DNA of 64,000 bases, from positions 1 to 64,000 of the forward strand of contig CABVRZ010000015.1 of the NCBI GenBank assembly GCA_902500775.1, written 5' to 3'. Source of the DNA: an uncultured Nitrospira sp. (GTDB taxonomy: Bacteria; Nitrospirota; Nitrospiria; Nitrospirales; Nitrospiraceae). The notes under the pieces are model-generated. The model was not told the DNA's origin and did no database searches. It was given only the letters and a program-made list of their open reading frames with translations. The position numbers and the translations under genes are program-made. This document shows, piece by piece, positions 27,458 to 35,765 of this stretch (its first letter is position 1; each line of letters opens with the position of its first letter).

Positions 27458-28553
27458 CCAGCAGCCGCTGATGAATCTTCCGGACACGTTCAAGTTGGCC
27501 TTTGGCTGGGAACCGTTCGTAAAAACCGTCGGCGCGGAAATCCTTTGTGAGCGTGGCCCAAGGCTTCACCAGTTCAGCAAACGGTTGGTGTGAGCGTTCA
27601 TCCTCCCAGGCACTGATGAGTTTACGATCCACCACCAGATCGTCCAGCACCCGAATCAAGGCCTTGAGCGTGACATCGCGCGTGAACATGTAGCGCTCGT
27701 TCTGCCCCCAGACCTCTCCCATCACGTCCTTGACGCCTTTGAGATAGTCCCGCACCAATGCATAACAGCGCTCGGCTTTCATGTCCAAATGCGACTCGAT
27801 CCATCGCTTATGCGCCGTCACCACTTTAAGCAGCTCGTTGAATACCTCGGACTGCAAAATCCATTTTTCCTGCTTGCTCCGTCCTCCAAGCCGGTTGATC
27901 TTGTATTGCAGCGGCGAATCGGACTCGCTGTAGAGCAGATTGGCCACTTTGGCGGCGAACTTCTTTTCAGGGCTCTCCCACGACACCTTCTCATAGAGAT
28001 CAACCAAATGGGACCGGTTGATGCGTGTGTGTGTTGAGTTGATGATGACGAACATCTCCGTTGCAAAGTCAGCACTCCGGCCGTCAAACAGAAGACAGGG
28101 CACTTCCACCTGCGCACTTTGATCCGGGTGTTTCTGCTGGAAAAAATGGAGCCCGGCGAGGCGATGCTGCCCATCGATGACCAGATATTTCCCCTTTGGC
28201 TCACTCAAATGGCCGACCGACTCCGACCCTTCGACTTTTTGAAAGCGAAGCGTTTCATCGGTAAAGAGCAACACCGTGCCGGGAATCATCGGTTGCGCGA
28301 CGACGGTTTCATAGAAATTGACGATCTGTTTAATCTTCTGCCGATTGAGGACTCGCTGAAAGCCTTTCTCGCTCCGTTCAATTCCCGCGATGAACTGCGC
28401 CACGTCATCATGTTCGGACAGTTTCGACTGTGCGATTTCTTCCCCCTCAAAGTAGTAGCGGCTCGTAAACCGAACCTTTTCGAGAAGATCACTGGCTTTG
28501 TAGGCAATAAAGTAAAACGTCCCCTCTTTTTGAGTAATCCTCGTCGCAAGCAT
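27441..28553 (-). CDS. DGQHR-domain (DndB-like) protein
   Basis: The 370-residue protein contains the name-giving motif in KYLVIDGQHRLAGLHFF (about residue 135), followed by EMFVIINSTHTRINRSHLVDL. DGQHR proteins include DndB, the regulator of DNA phosphorothioation, and stand-alone relatives in defence islands. No dndCDE or dpt genes are in the window, so its partner is unknown. ATG 28553 has GGAGG 4 bp upstream, which decides the start. It heads a minus-strand operon with the SRPBCC protein and thiE, an odd combination. Confidence 0.8.
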   Translation of the reverse strand: MLATRITQKEGTFYFIAYKASDLLEKVRFTSRYYFEGEEIAQSKLSEHDDVAQFIAGIERSEKGFQRVLNRQKIKQIVNFYETVVAQPMIPGTVLLFTDETLRFQKVEGSESVGHLSEPKGKYLVIDGQHRLAGLHFFQQKHPDQSAQVEVPCLLFDGRSADFATEMFVIINSTHTRINRSHLVDLYEKVSWESPEKKFAAKVANLLYSESDSPLQYKINRLGGRSKQEKWILQSEVFNELLKVVTAHKRWIESHLDMKAERCYALVRDYLKGVKDVMGEVWGQNERYMFTRDVTLKALIRVLDDLVVDRKLISAWEDERSHQPFAELVKPWATLTKDFRADGFYERFPAKGQLERVRKIHQRLLDAIVG

Positions 28554-28648
28554 CGTGCCTCCATTGGTCAGAATAGAAGCGTACGAAACGATTCTACGCG
28601 GCCCTCGCCATGGCCGCAAGACAACGGACTGTGCTAGCATCGGCAACC

Positions 28649-29023
28649 ATGAGATCCAGACAGGGCACATTCCTGTTGTATTCTGTGTTTCTGCTGATGT
28701 TGCTGGCCTATTCTCCTAACGGTCATGCGCAAGAGGTGGAGGACAGCAGAGCGACGACAGAGCTCTCGTGCAGCTTTGCCATGGAACAGGGAGAGACGGG
28801 AAGCCCTTGCCTAGTCCCCTTTCCGCAGGGCTGTGTAGTCGCGTCGATCCCAGGGACCAAACAACCATGGACCACGGTCTCAAAAGGCGGACGGGTACAA
28901 TGCCGGTTTGATGAGAAAGAGACTGACTGGAAGACCAAAATTACCGGCGCCTGCGGTCGATGCCAATCGATCCGTTGTTCAGCGCACTTCAGTGTCCGGT
29001 TCGATTGTTCAGCCCAACAGTAA
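28649..29023 (+). CDS. Small exported cysteine-containing protein
   Basis: ATG 28649 begins a 124-residue protein with a signal peptide (GTFLLYSVFLLMLLAYSPNGHA). The mature part has eight Cys (for example LSCSFAME, SPCLVPFPQGC, RVQCRF, GACGRCQSIRCS, RFDC), which suggests disulfide bonding in the periplasm. I do not recognise the family. It is divergent from the DGQHR gene and 14 bp ahead of queG. Confidence 0.6.
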   Translation: MRSRQGTFLLYSVFLLMLLAYSPNGHAQEVEDSRATTELSCSFAMEQGETGSPCLVPFPQGCVVASIPGTKQPWTTVSKGGRVQCRFDEKETDWKTKITGACGRCQSIRCSAHFSVRFDCSAQQ

Positions 29024-29037
29024 GCTCACCGGAATTC

Positions 29038-30051
29038 ATGTCCCTCACAGCGGCAATCAAACAACAGGCTCGCATATTAGGGTTTGATGCCATCGGAATC
29101 GTGCGACTTGCGAACAATGATGCACCGTCAACGCTCACTCCTCAGCCCCACGAACCCTGCCCGGAAAACGCCACCAAGATCGTGCCGCAGCTCTACCACC
29201 GTTTGACTGAATGGCTCCGCCTCGGCTACCACGGCACGATGACCTGGATGGAACGGGCTCCGAACAAACGGGCTGATCCTCGTGTGGTCCTGCCTGGATG
29301 TCAGTCGATCATTTCAGTGGGGATCAACTATCTGACCGATCATCGTGCAAATGAGCAGCCAGGTCATGGTCGCATCGCGCGGTACGCGTGGGGAAAGGAT
29401 TATCACAAAGTCTTCGAGACGAGACTGAAACAGTTGGAAAAATTCATCAAGGGACTCGTCCCTGCCACACACACTCGTTCGTATTCCGATACCGGGCCTC
29501 TCATGGAAAAAGCTTGGGCAGAGCAAGCTGGCTTAGGCTGGATCGGCAAACATTCTAACCTGGTATCAGCAGACCACGGTTCATGGCTCTTGCTAGGAGA
29601 AATCCTCACGACTGTGGAACTCGAACCCGACACCCCCGGGACCGACCTCTGCGGCAGCTGCACTCTCTGTATCCAAGCCTGTCCGACTGATGCCATCACT
29701 GAACCCTACGTGGTTGATGCCACCCGCTGCATTTCCTATCTCACCATCGAGCTGCGCGGGGATCAGGATAGGATTTCCCCAGATCTACAGCAGGGCATGG
29801 GAAACAAGATTTTTGGGTGTGATGATTGCCTTGATGTGTGCCCGTTCAATTTGCGCGCCGAGCCGACCCACGAGAGCGCCTTCCAACCTTCTGCAGTCAC
29901 CCTCGCACCGAGTTTGGATGAACTTTCCCGGCTCGATGAACAGACCTTTATCAGCTTGTTTCAGCAGAGTCCGATTCGACGGGCCAAGATCCATGGATTT
30001 CAACGAAATATCGCCATCGCACAGCACAATGCAACTCCTTCGTCAGCTTAG
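29038..30051 (+). CDS. queG: Epoxyqueuosine reductase
   Basis: The protein has 337 residues from ATG 29038. An N-terminal cobalamin-binding region (YHGTMTWMERAPNKRADPR, SYSDTGPLMEKAWAEQAGLGWIGKH) is followed by two 4Fe-4S cluster boxes, CGSCTLCIQACPTDA and FGCDDCLDVCPFN. QueG performs the last step of queuosine synthesis in tRNA, reducing epoxyqueuosine. Earlier in-frame starts (28960) would overlap the upstream gene and are not preferred. Confidence 0.93.
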   Translation: MSLTAAIKQQARILGFDAIGIVRLANNDAPSTLTPQPHEPCPENATKIVPQLYHRLTEWLRLGYHGTMTWMERAPNKRADPRVVLPGCQSIISVGINYLTDHRANEQPGHGRIARYAWGKDYHKVFETRLKQLEKFIKGLVPATHTRSYSDTGPLMEKAWAEQAGLGWIGKHSNLVSADHGSWLLLGEILTTVELEPDTPGTDLCGSCTLCIQACPTDAITEPYVVDATRCISYLTIELRGDQDRISPDLQQGMGNKIFGCDDCLDVCPFNLRAEPTHESAFQPSAVTLAPSLDELSRLDEQTFISLFQQSPIRRAKIHGFQRNIAIAQHNATPSSA

Positions 30052-30137
30052 CGTAGATTGCGACAGACAGATTCAGCGGCATTCACACTTTCATCACGTC
30101 TCATCCCAAACAGACACTTCAGAAACCGCTTGTGCCT

Positions 30138-30174
30138 GAATCGAATTAGATACAGGGTGTATCTATTTCGATTC
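30138..30174. promoter_or_regulatory. Tandem activator-site pair upstream of nirK (locus A)
   Basis: GAATCGAATTAGATACA (30138-30154) and its inverted copy (30158-30174, reading GAATCGAAATAGATACA on the minus strand) are separated by GGG, giving a 37-bp near-perfect palindrome. Each unit fits GAATC-N6-GATAC. The same unit occurs in pairs at 34506-34544, 54589-54629 and, less perfectly, 43617-43654. A sigma-54-like promoter lies 143 bp downstream, the usual distance for an enhancer. The rest of 30052-30571 holds no gene. Confidence 0.65.
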
Positions 30175-30316
30175 CCCTCGGCTCCTCTTCCACTTCCTAC
30201 TCTCGACCATCGAAATCCGAACTTCCAAACAGCTCCCTCTTCACAATGATCTCAAAGACCACTGATTTTTTGAGCAATGACTAAAACTAACTCTACAGTT
30301 CATCATGTCAGAACTA

Positions 30317-30332
30317 TGGTACGCATTCTGCA
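30317..30332 (+). promoter_or_regulatory. Sigma-54-type promoter of nirK
   Basis: TGGTACGCATTCTGCA matches the -24/-12 consensus TGGCACG-N4-TTGCW with correct spacing between the invariant GG and GC; two positions differ (C to T, T to C). Transcription would start near 30344, giving a leader of about 228 nt before the nirK ATG. An activator gene for sigma-54 lies 2.7 kb downstream. Confidence 0.6.
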
Positions 30333-30571
30333 TTGTGTACTTGAAGCCCTACGGCCATTCATGTGTGGAGCATGAGAATTCAGATGCATCGGCAAGAAGA
30401 GCACTCGTGAAGAATCCAAATACAGCTGATTGTGTTGTACTTTTCCGTCTGAATTTGATAGATAGTTGACCCGGCGACTGCTCGACGAGTGAGCGGGAGG
30501 GTGTGTGATGTGCCATGCTCATTCGCTGCGGCGCCACCTGTGCCATAAAACCAAACTCAAGGGAGGCTACT

Positions 30572-31525
30572 ATGCAGAGGTTTCGTTTGCTTGCATCCAC
30601 CCTAGGACTTGCTGTCCTTCTGGGAGGCAGCGGATGTATCACTATGCCTGCGTCCGCAGGGGCAAAGGTTCATGAAGTCACCTTCACCGCGATGGAAACA
30701 GAAATCGTCGTCGACGGAAACGGGACAAAATACAAGGCCTGGACCTTCAACGGCCAGATGCCCGGCCCGGTTGTGCGGGTCACCGAAGGCGACACGGTTA
30801 ACTTCACCCTGATCGGCGACAAGAACAACTCCTTCCCGCATTCGATGGACTTTCATGCGGCGGAGCTCGACTTCTTGAAGAACTACCACAAGACCGTTTC
30901 AGCGGGCGAAACACACAAGTTCTCCTTCGTGGCGAAGAAGCCTGGTGTGTTTTTCTATCACTGCGGCGCCAGCCCCATGATCCAGCACGTGGCCCGCGGT
31001 ATGTTCGGTGCCATCATTGTGGATCCGAAGGATGCCAGTGCGTGGCCAAAGGCCGATCGTGAATTCGTCCTGGTCCAGTCCGAGTTCTGGAAGAACCCAG
31101 ACAACGTGCAGGCGATGTTTGATCGGAAGTGGGACAATACGATTTTCAACGGCGGGATCTTCAAGTATCACCCATTCTTCCCAGGTGGAGAGCCGTTGGA
31201 AGTCAAGGTCGGTGAACGGGTACGCATCTACTTCGTGAATGCCGGTCCGAACGAGTTCTCAGCGCTCCATCCGATCGCAGAAATCTGGGACAATGTCTAT
31301 GAGAGCGGCAACCCAGCCAACAACTTCAAAGGGGTCCAGACCTATGTGGTCGGTCCAGGCAGCGCTGCCACCTTTGACATGATCGCCGATAACCCCGGAG
31401 CCTATCCGGTGGTGACCCACTCCTTAACGGGTGCGCTGCGAGGTGCGATTGCAGTAGTGATCGCCAACCAGAATCCCAAGGACTATAAGGGTCAGTTGAT
31501 GCCCAACACCCCCTGGAACCCGTAA
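30572..31525 (+). CDS. nirK: Copper-containing nitrite reductase
   Basis: ATG 30572 has GGGAGG 5 bp upstream; the 317-residue product has a signal peptide (LLASTLGLAVLLGGSGC). Two cupredoxin domains follow. Copper ligands are visible in HSMDFHAAELDF (type 1 His and type 2 His), FFYHCGASPMIQHVARGMFG (type 2 His, type 1 Cys, His and Met) and FSALHPIAEIWD (type 2 His). The spacing of seven residues between the Cys and His is that of class II NirK. It reduces nitrite to nitric oxide in the periplasm. Nitrite oxidisers of the genus Nitrospira commonly carry such a gene. It leads the series nirK, truncated haemoglobin, cytochrome c. Confidence 0.93.
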   Translation: MQRFRLLASTLGLAVLLGGSGCITMPASAGAKVHEVTFTAMETEIVVDGNGTKYKAWTFNGQMPGPVVRVTEGDTVNFTLIGDKNNSFPHSMDFHAAELDFLKNYHKTVSAGETHKFSFVAKKPGVFFYHCGASPMIQHVARGMFGAIIVDPKDASAWPKADREFVLVQSEFWKNPDNVQAMFDRKWDNTIFNGGIFKYHPFFPGGEPLEVKVGERVRIYFVNAGPNEFSALHPIAEIWDNVYESGNPANNFKGVQTYVVGPGSAATFDMIADNPGAYPVVTHSLTGALRGAIAVVIANQNPKDYKGQLMPNTPWNP

Positions 31526-31586
31526 GGAATGAGCGGGGGACTGAGGTTGTACAGTCAATTCATTCTCATAACAAAGGAGTAGAGAT

Positions 31587-32030
31587 ATGTCGTTTAGCAA
31601 GAAGATTATGAGCATGGTCGTCGCCGCAGTCGCTGCTTGGACGCTGAGCAGCGCAACGTCCTTTGCCGCAGATGCGTCGCTCTATGAGCGGCTCGGCGGC
31701 CAGGGTGCGATTCAAGCCGTGGTCACCAAGTTCATCGGCAACGTGGGCGGCGACAAGCGGATCAATGGCTATTTTGCCACTGCCGACCTCAAGAAGCTCA
31801 ACAAGCTCTTGGTTGAACAGGTCTGCATGGCAACCGGTGGGCCCTGCAGCTATTCTGGTCGTGACATGAAGACCACACACAAAGGCATGAAGGTCACCGA
31901 CGCTGCCTTTGGCGCGCTCGTAGAAGACTTGGTCAGCGCTTTGGATACCTTCAACGTTCCGGCAAAGGAAAAGGGCGAGCTTCTAGCCATCCTTGGACCG
32001 ATGAAGAGCGACATCGTCGAAGCCAAGTAA
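31587..32030 (+). CDS. Exported group 1 truncated haemoglobin
   Basis: The 147-residue protein has a signal peptide (residues 1-28, ending SFAADA) and a truncated globin fold: SLYERLGGQGAIQAVVTKFI, INGYFATADLKKLNKLLVEQ and the proximal His in MKTTHKGMKVTDAAFGALVE. The export signal is unusual because most truncated globins are cytoplasmic. It would meet NO in the periplasm beside NirK, so NO binding or detoxification is a reasonable inference. AAAGGAG lies 10 bp before the ATG. The gene is 61 bp behind nirK and probably co-transcribed. Confidence 0.9.
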   Translation: MSFSKKIMSMVVAAVAAWTLSSATSFAADASLYERLGGQGAIQAVVTKFIGNVGGDKRINGYFATADLKKLNKLLVEQVCMATGGPCSYSGRDMKTTHKGMKVTDAAFGALVEDLVSALDTFNVPAKEKGELLAILGPMKSDIVEAK

Positions 32031-32076
32031 CGACTGACAGTGCTCAGCACTGCACTGGTCGTACGGTAGTGTTTCC

Positions 32077-32108
32077 CGTCAGCCAGGACCTTCTGGTCCT
32101 GGCTGACG
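32077..32108. terminator. Perfect 14-bp hairpin after the haemoglobin gene
   Basis: CGTCAGCCAGGACC (32077-32090), loop TTCT, then GGTCCTGGCTGACG (32095-32108). There is no T-tract, so it may act as an RNA 3'-end stabiliser or attenuator rather than a classical terminator. Confidence 0.5.
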
Positions 32109-32289
32109 CGGTCCTTAAGCTGGTAGACCCGCATCTTTCCACTCTCCATTCGGCTGATTTCACCGAGCATAGGGGCACTGCCACTAAGGACATCGTCGTG
32201 TTATGATGGACTAATTTCGTGCGCCATTAGCCACACGGCGCAAGCCAGCATGTTGCTGTAACATCCAGTGGTATCACCAAGGAGGAACC

Positions 32290-32748
32290 ATGAGAGGGAA
32301 GCGTGTGATTGTGACGTTGTGTAGTTTCGTTGCCATTGCCATGTGGAGTACGGCGAGTTGGTCCGGCCCCGAGTCCGACCCTCTGAAGCCTCGTGTTCCA
32401 GACGCTGAGCGTGGGGATGCACGAAAGTTGAAGAGCCCGCTCACCGTGACGCCTGACGTCATCGCGAAGGGCAAGGAGCTCTATGAAGGCAAAGGCACCT
32501 GCGCCAATTGTCACGGTCAGACTGGCGAGGGTGATGGTGCGGGAGGAATGCTGCTCACACCAGGTCCACGAAACCTTACGAATTGCAAATTTCACAAAAA
32601 ACGGAACGACGGGGAACTGTTCTGGGTCATAAAGAACGGAAGCCCTGGTACAGGCATGCCAGCCCTGCTCAAGGGTAACATCATCACCGAGGAAGAAGCC
32701 TGGACGATCATCGCCTACGAGCGAAGTTTCTGTAAAGACAACGAATAA
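32290..32748 (+). CDS. Exported monohaem cytochrome c
   Basis: The 152-residue product has a signal peptide (residues 1-22), one haem-binding CANCH in GKGTCANCHGQTGEGDGAGG and an axial Met candidate in GSPGTGMPALL. This is a class I cytochrome c that should move electrons in the periplasm. Standing behind nirK and the haemoglobin gene, it is a candidate electron donor for NirK. It has its own strong CAAGGAGG. A perfect hairpin follows the stop codon. Confidence 0.92.
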   Translation: MRGKRVIVTLCSFVAIAMWSTASWSGPESDPLKPRVPDAERGDARKLKSPLTVTPDVIAKGKELYEGKGTCANCHGQTGEGDGAGGMLLTPGPRNLTNCKFHKKRNDGELFWVIKNGSPGTGMPALLKGNIITEEEAWTIIAYERSFCKDNE

Positions 32749-32763
32749 CAGCTAACAAGTATG

Positions 32764-32796
32764 GAGCTGCAGGTCGACCTGTTCGACCTGCAGCTC
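32764..32796 (+). terminator. Perfect 14-bp hairpin after the cytochrome c gene
   Basis: GAGCTGCAGGTCGA, loop CCTGT, then TCGACCTGCAGCTC, followed by TTACTGTTT. The stem is perfect and begins 15 bp after the stop codon, so it is a probable terminator of the nirK-haemoglobin-cytochrome series. Confidence 0.65.
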
Positions 32797-32999
32797 TTAC
32801 TGTTTCCTGGCCTCAATGACCCCCTGAACCCCTCCATTCCCTCTTGAAACTGTCCCCAACCACCACCCATTCTCCTTTATAACAGGCTCTCTGTATCGAT
32901 ACCCCCACTCGCTTTGCCCTTTTCTTCTTCCTAGGAAGAGGTGTACCCTGTCCATAGGTTTTGAGGGTTCCAGAGGAGGCGAGGCCAGGGAGTACTCCG

Positions 33000-34337
33000 A
33001 TGAACACTCGGATAGTTCTTCTCATCTCGAAAGATTCCAAGCTCAAACAGCTTGTAGAAGCTGCCACACCCCAGGTCAGCGTTCAATCAGCACCCACTGT
33101 TGTGGAGGGGCTTGCACGCTGGGCTAACAGCTCTCCCCTGCTAGTGGTCAGCGAAGGGACTTCCGCTACTCTCGCGCCGCTCTTCGAATATGCCAGGCAA
33201 CTACCTTGTACTCCACCCCTGCTGGTTATCGGAGACCGTCATTCCGTTAAAGACGCCGTCGACATCATGCAAGCTGGTGCAGCGGATTACCTGACAAAGC
33301 CAGTTTTTCCAGCTGACCTACAAGCTGCGATCAGTCATATCCTCAAACAGTCTCCTCCCATGACGGCCACTGCACCACGGGATCCCTTTGCCTCCATTAT
33401 CAGCATCTCGCCTCAAATGAACTTGATGAAGCACCTCGCCAAAGAAGTGGCCATGACCGATGCGACCGTCCTCATCACGGGAGAAAGTGGAACTGGGAAG
33501 GAATTATTTGCGGAGGCCATCCACCACTCCAGCCTCAGGGCCCATGGCCCGCTGGTCGCCCTGAATTGCGCTGGGATTCCTGAACATCTTTTGGAAGCGG
33601 AGCTGTTTGGCTATGAGCCGGGCGCGTTTACCGACGCCAAACGAGCTAAGCCCGGCCGATTCCAAATGGCAGAGGGTGGCACACTGTTTCTCGACGAGAT
33701 CGGAGAGATGAGCCCAATCGCTCAGGCTAAGCTGCTCCGTGTCTTAGAGAACCGCACCGTTGATCCTCTCGGTGATACCCAGAGCCACAAAGTCGATATC
33801 CGAATCCTCGCCGCAACCAACGAAGATCTGCTCGCCCATATCAAAGCAGGCCGTTTCCGCCTTGACCTGTACTATCGATTGAACGTGTATCAACTCCGCA
33901 TCGCACCGCTCCGAGAACGGCCTGAAGATATTGAGCCGATTCTTCTGATCTTCTTAGAACGAGCCAGAAAGGAACGTGGTTCCCGCGTAAAGGCCATTGC
34001 TCCATCCGCACTCTCGGTCCTCAGAAGCCACACGTGGCCCGGCAATGTCCGAGAACTGCACAATGTGGTCGAATGGCTCACGATCACCTGTAAAGAAGAC
34101 GTGATTCAACCACATCATCTCCCAGCCTCTGTGACCGCCCATCCAATCGCAAATGACCAAAGTCCTGCCCCCGAGCCTTCGCTGTTGGCCTTCGGCCTGT
34201 CATTTCAGGAACTGGAAAAGAAGTTGCTCGAAGAAGCGCTCCAAAAGGCATCGGGCAATGTCTCAGAAGCCAGCCGCCTTCTGAAAATGACCCGCAATAC
34301 CTTGCGCTACCGCATGGCCAAACATCACTTGTCGTAG
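33000..34337 (+). CDS. Sigma-54-dependent activator with degenerate receiver domain
   Basis: The 445-residue protein from ATG 33000 (GGGAG upstream) has three parts. Residues 1-117 have a receiver fold, but the phosphoacceptor Asp region reads LLVVSEGTSAT, with no Asp; the later Lys (YLTKPV) is kept. Residues 137-360 are an AAA+ domain with Walker A GESGTGKELF, a GAFTDA version of the sigma-54-contact GAFTGA loop, Walker B LFLDEIGEMS and Arg fingers. The end is a Fis-type HTH (GNVSEASRLLKMTRNTLRYR). No histidine kinase is adjacent, so control is probably not by phosphorylation. Nearby sigma-54-like promoters make its targets guessable. Confidence 0.92.
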   Translation: MNTRIVLLISKDSKLKQLVEAATPQVSVQSAPTVVEGLARWANSSPLLVVSEGTSATLAPLFEYARQLPCTPPLLVIGDRHSVKDAVDIMQAGAADYLTKPVFPADLQAAISHILKQSPPMTATAPRDPFASIISISPQMNLMKHLAKEVAMTDATVLITGESGTGKELFAEAIHHSSLRAHGPLVALNCAGIPEHLLEAELFGYEPGAFTDAKRAKPGRFQMAEGGTLFLDEIGEMSPIAQAKLLRVLENRTVDPLGDTQSHKVDIRILAATNEDLLAHIKAGRFRLDLYYRLNVYQLRIAPLRERPEDIEPILLIFLERARKERGSRVKAIAPSALSVLRSHTWPGNVRELHNVVEWLTITCKEDVIQPHHLPASVTAHPIANDQSPAPEPSLLAFGLSFQELEKKLLEEALQKASGNVSEASRLLKMTRNTLRYRMAKHHLS

Positions 34338-34505
34338 TTGCTCATCCTCCGTTACTTTCCAACGAGACCTGTCACAGATTCCCCTCCTTCACATGAAGCC
34401 GTCAGAACTCCTCGTTCGCCTGATTGGCGAAGCATACTGAAATCTGCCCTTACCCCTTTCTCATTGAGAAACCGTATTCGCACTAAAGATAACCAGATTG
34501 CAATT

Positions 34506-34544
34506 GAATCTTTTTCGATTCACCAGAGAATCTATTTCGATACA
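34506..34544. promoter_or_regulatory. Tandem activator-site pair upstream of the M48 lipoprotein gene (locus B)
   Basis: GAATCTTTTTCGATTC (34506-34521) and GAATCTATTTCGATACA (34528-34544) both fit GAATC-N6-GATWC, with starts 22 bp apart. A sigma-54-like promoter follows about 100 bp downstream. Elsewhere in the gap 34338-34753 I see AT-rich sequence but no gene. Confidence 0.6.
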
Positions 34545-34640
34545 TCCCCACCTGTCCCATTCCTGAGACAACACAACAACCAATCAGCATAAGTCATTAG
34601 GATTTAAGAGATGACTCTCCTTAGTAAACCTCGCGCTAGA

Positions 34641-34656
34641 CGGTATGCGTATTGCT
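34641..34656 (+). promoter_or_regulatory. Sigma-54-type promoter of the M48 lipoprotein gene
   Basis: CGGTATGCGTATTGCT keeps the invariant GG and GC at correct spacing and shares GGTAY with the elements upstream of nirK and of the multicopper oxidase. A start near 34668 would leave a leader of about 86 nt. Confidence 0.5.
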
Positions 34657-34753
34657 TACTATGTGTATTGATACTAATAAGGCAACATCTTATATCGTAT
34701 GATTTACGTGTTCTAAGTTGAGTAATGTACATGCTCTTCTCTGGAGGTGACCA

Positions 34754-35728
34754 ATGAGGATTCAATCTATCCTAGGGATCTCTAAGACAACGATTGCGAC
34801 TGGTTTCTTGTTACTGTCGCTAGCAGCCTGTGACACCATGAATATTCCAGCAGGCGGAGCGGCTGACTTGCTCAAAAAGGTTACGCCAGTAGCTGACGAA
34901 AAGCCCCCTGTTGATTCTCCAGAAACATTCGCGAAATTAGTGAATTGGGGAAACGATCAGTACAACACAGTAATCGAACAACGAAAACAAAAGAATGAAA
35001 TAGAAACAAGTACGAAAGTAACTGATCAAATGGATGGAATCTTTATACGGCTGAAGTCAGCGGCGTTATCCGACCAGGAGTACGGCGCGGTCGCGAAGGA
35101 TATGGATTGGAGACTCAACACGATACGAGACAAAGAAATTGTCATGGTAAGGGCGTATCCTGGCGGTGGAGTTGCGATCTATGATGGACTATTCCCGGTT
35201 GCGGAAACTGAAGGAGCATTAGCTGCCATATTGGGGCATGAGATGGCCCATGTACTGGCCCGACATGAACTCAAACGCATAGCGGGTCACACAGCTGTGG
35301 CAGGAGCAGCCGTGGGATCTGGAGTTGCATTAGCCATGGAACCGGACAAACTGGATCGACAAGTCATGGCTGGAGTAACTGGTGCGGTGGGACTCGCCGA
35401 TCTAGCTGTAGGGAACAGGCTATGGACACAATCTCAGGAACTAGATGCAGACTGTCTCGGCCTAAAGTTGGCAGCCAAGGCCGGATACGATCCAGAAAAA
35501 ATCCAAAGGTTTTGGGAAAACATGAAAACAAGAACAGACAAAAACCCAAACAACCTGCCTGATTTCCTGAAGGACCACCCTATCAACGATAAGCGTCTTA
35601 ATCATATCAAGTCAGACAAATGCCTAGGGCCCGCATCGAGAATATACAGTGCTCAGATTGAACAGTTACGGGCGAGGAACGAGACGCCACCGGATTCTAC
35701 AAAACCGCTACCAGGCGTCGCGGGATGA
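34754..35728 (+). CDS. M48-family metalloprotease lipoprotein
   Basis: The 324-residue product has a lipoprotein signal ending in the lipobox LAAC (Cys26). The zinc-protease motif HEMAHVLARHE is near residue 164, with the third ligand Glu in SQELDADCLGLKLA. This is the LoiP/BepA-like periplasmic type of M48 that clears misfolded outer-membrane proteins. TGGAGGTGA precedes the ATG. A second lipoprotein gene follows after 37 bp and is probably in the same transcript. A sigma-54-like promoter with paired activator sites lies upstream. Confidence 0.9.
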   Translation: MRIQSILGISKTTIATGFLLLSLAACDTMNIPAGGAADLLKKVTPVADEKPPVDSPETFAKLVNWGNDQYNTVIEQRKQKNEIETSTKVTDQMDGIFIRLKSAALSDQEYGAVAKDMDWRLNTIRDKEIVMVRAYPGGGVAIYDGLFPVAETEGALAAILGHEMAHVLARHELKRIAGHTAVAGAAVGSGVALAMEPDKLDRQVMAGVTGAVGLADLAVGNRLWTQSQELDADCLGLKLAAKAGYDPEKIQRFWENMKTRTDKNPNNLPDFLKDHPINDKRLNHIKSDKCLGPASRIYSAQIEQLRARNETPPDSTKPLPGVAG

Positions 35729-35765
35729 GGGCGACAATATAGACAGAATATAGACAGGACAAAAA

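Noticed and set aside
32891-32901. GTATCGATAC upstream of the activator gene as an autoregulatory site
   Set aside because: The half-sites abut without the six-base spacer seen at all other loci, and there is only one copy.
34338-34592. Open frame directly after the sigma-54 activator gene
   Set aside because: Its composition is not protein-like and it overlaps the paired regulatory sites; there is no ribosome-binding site.
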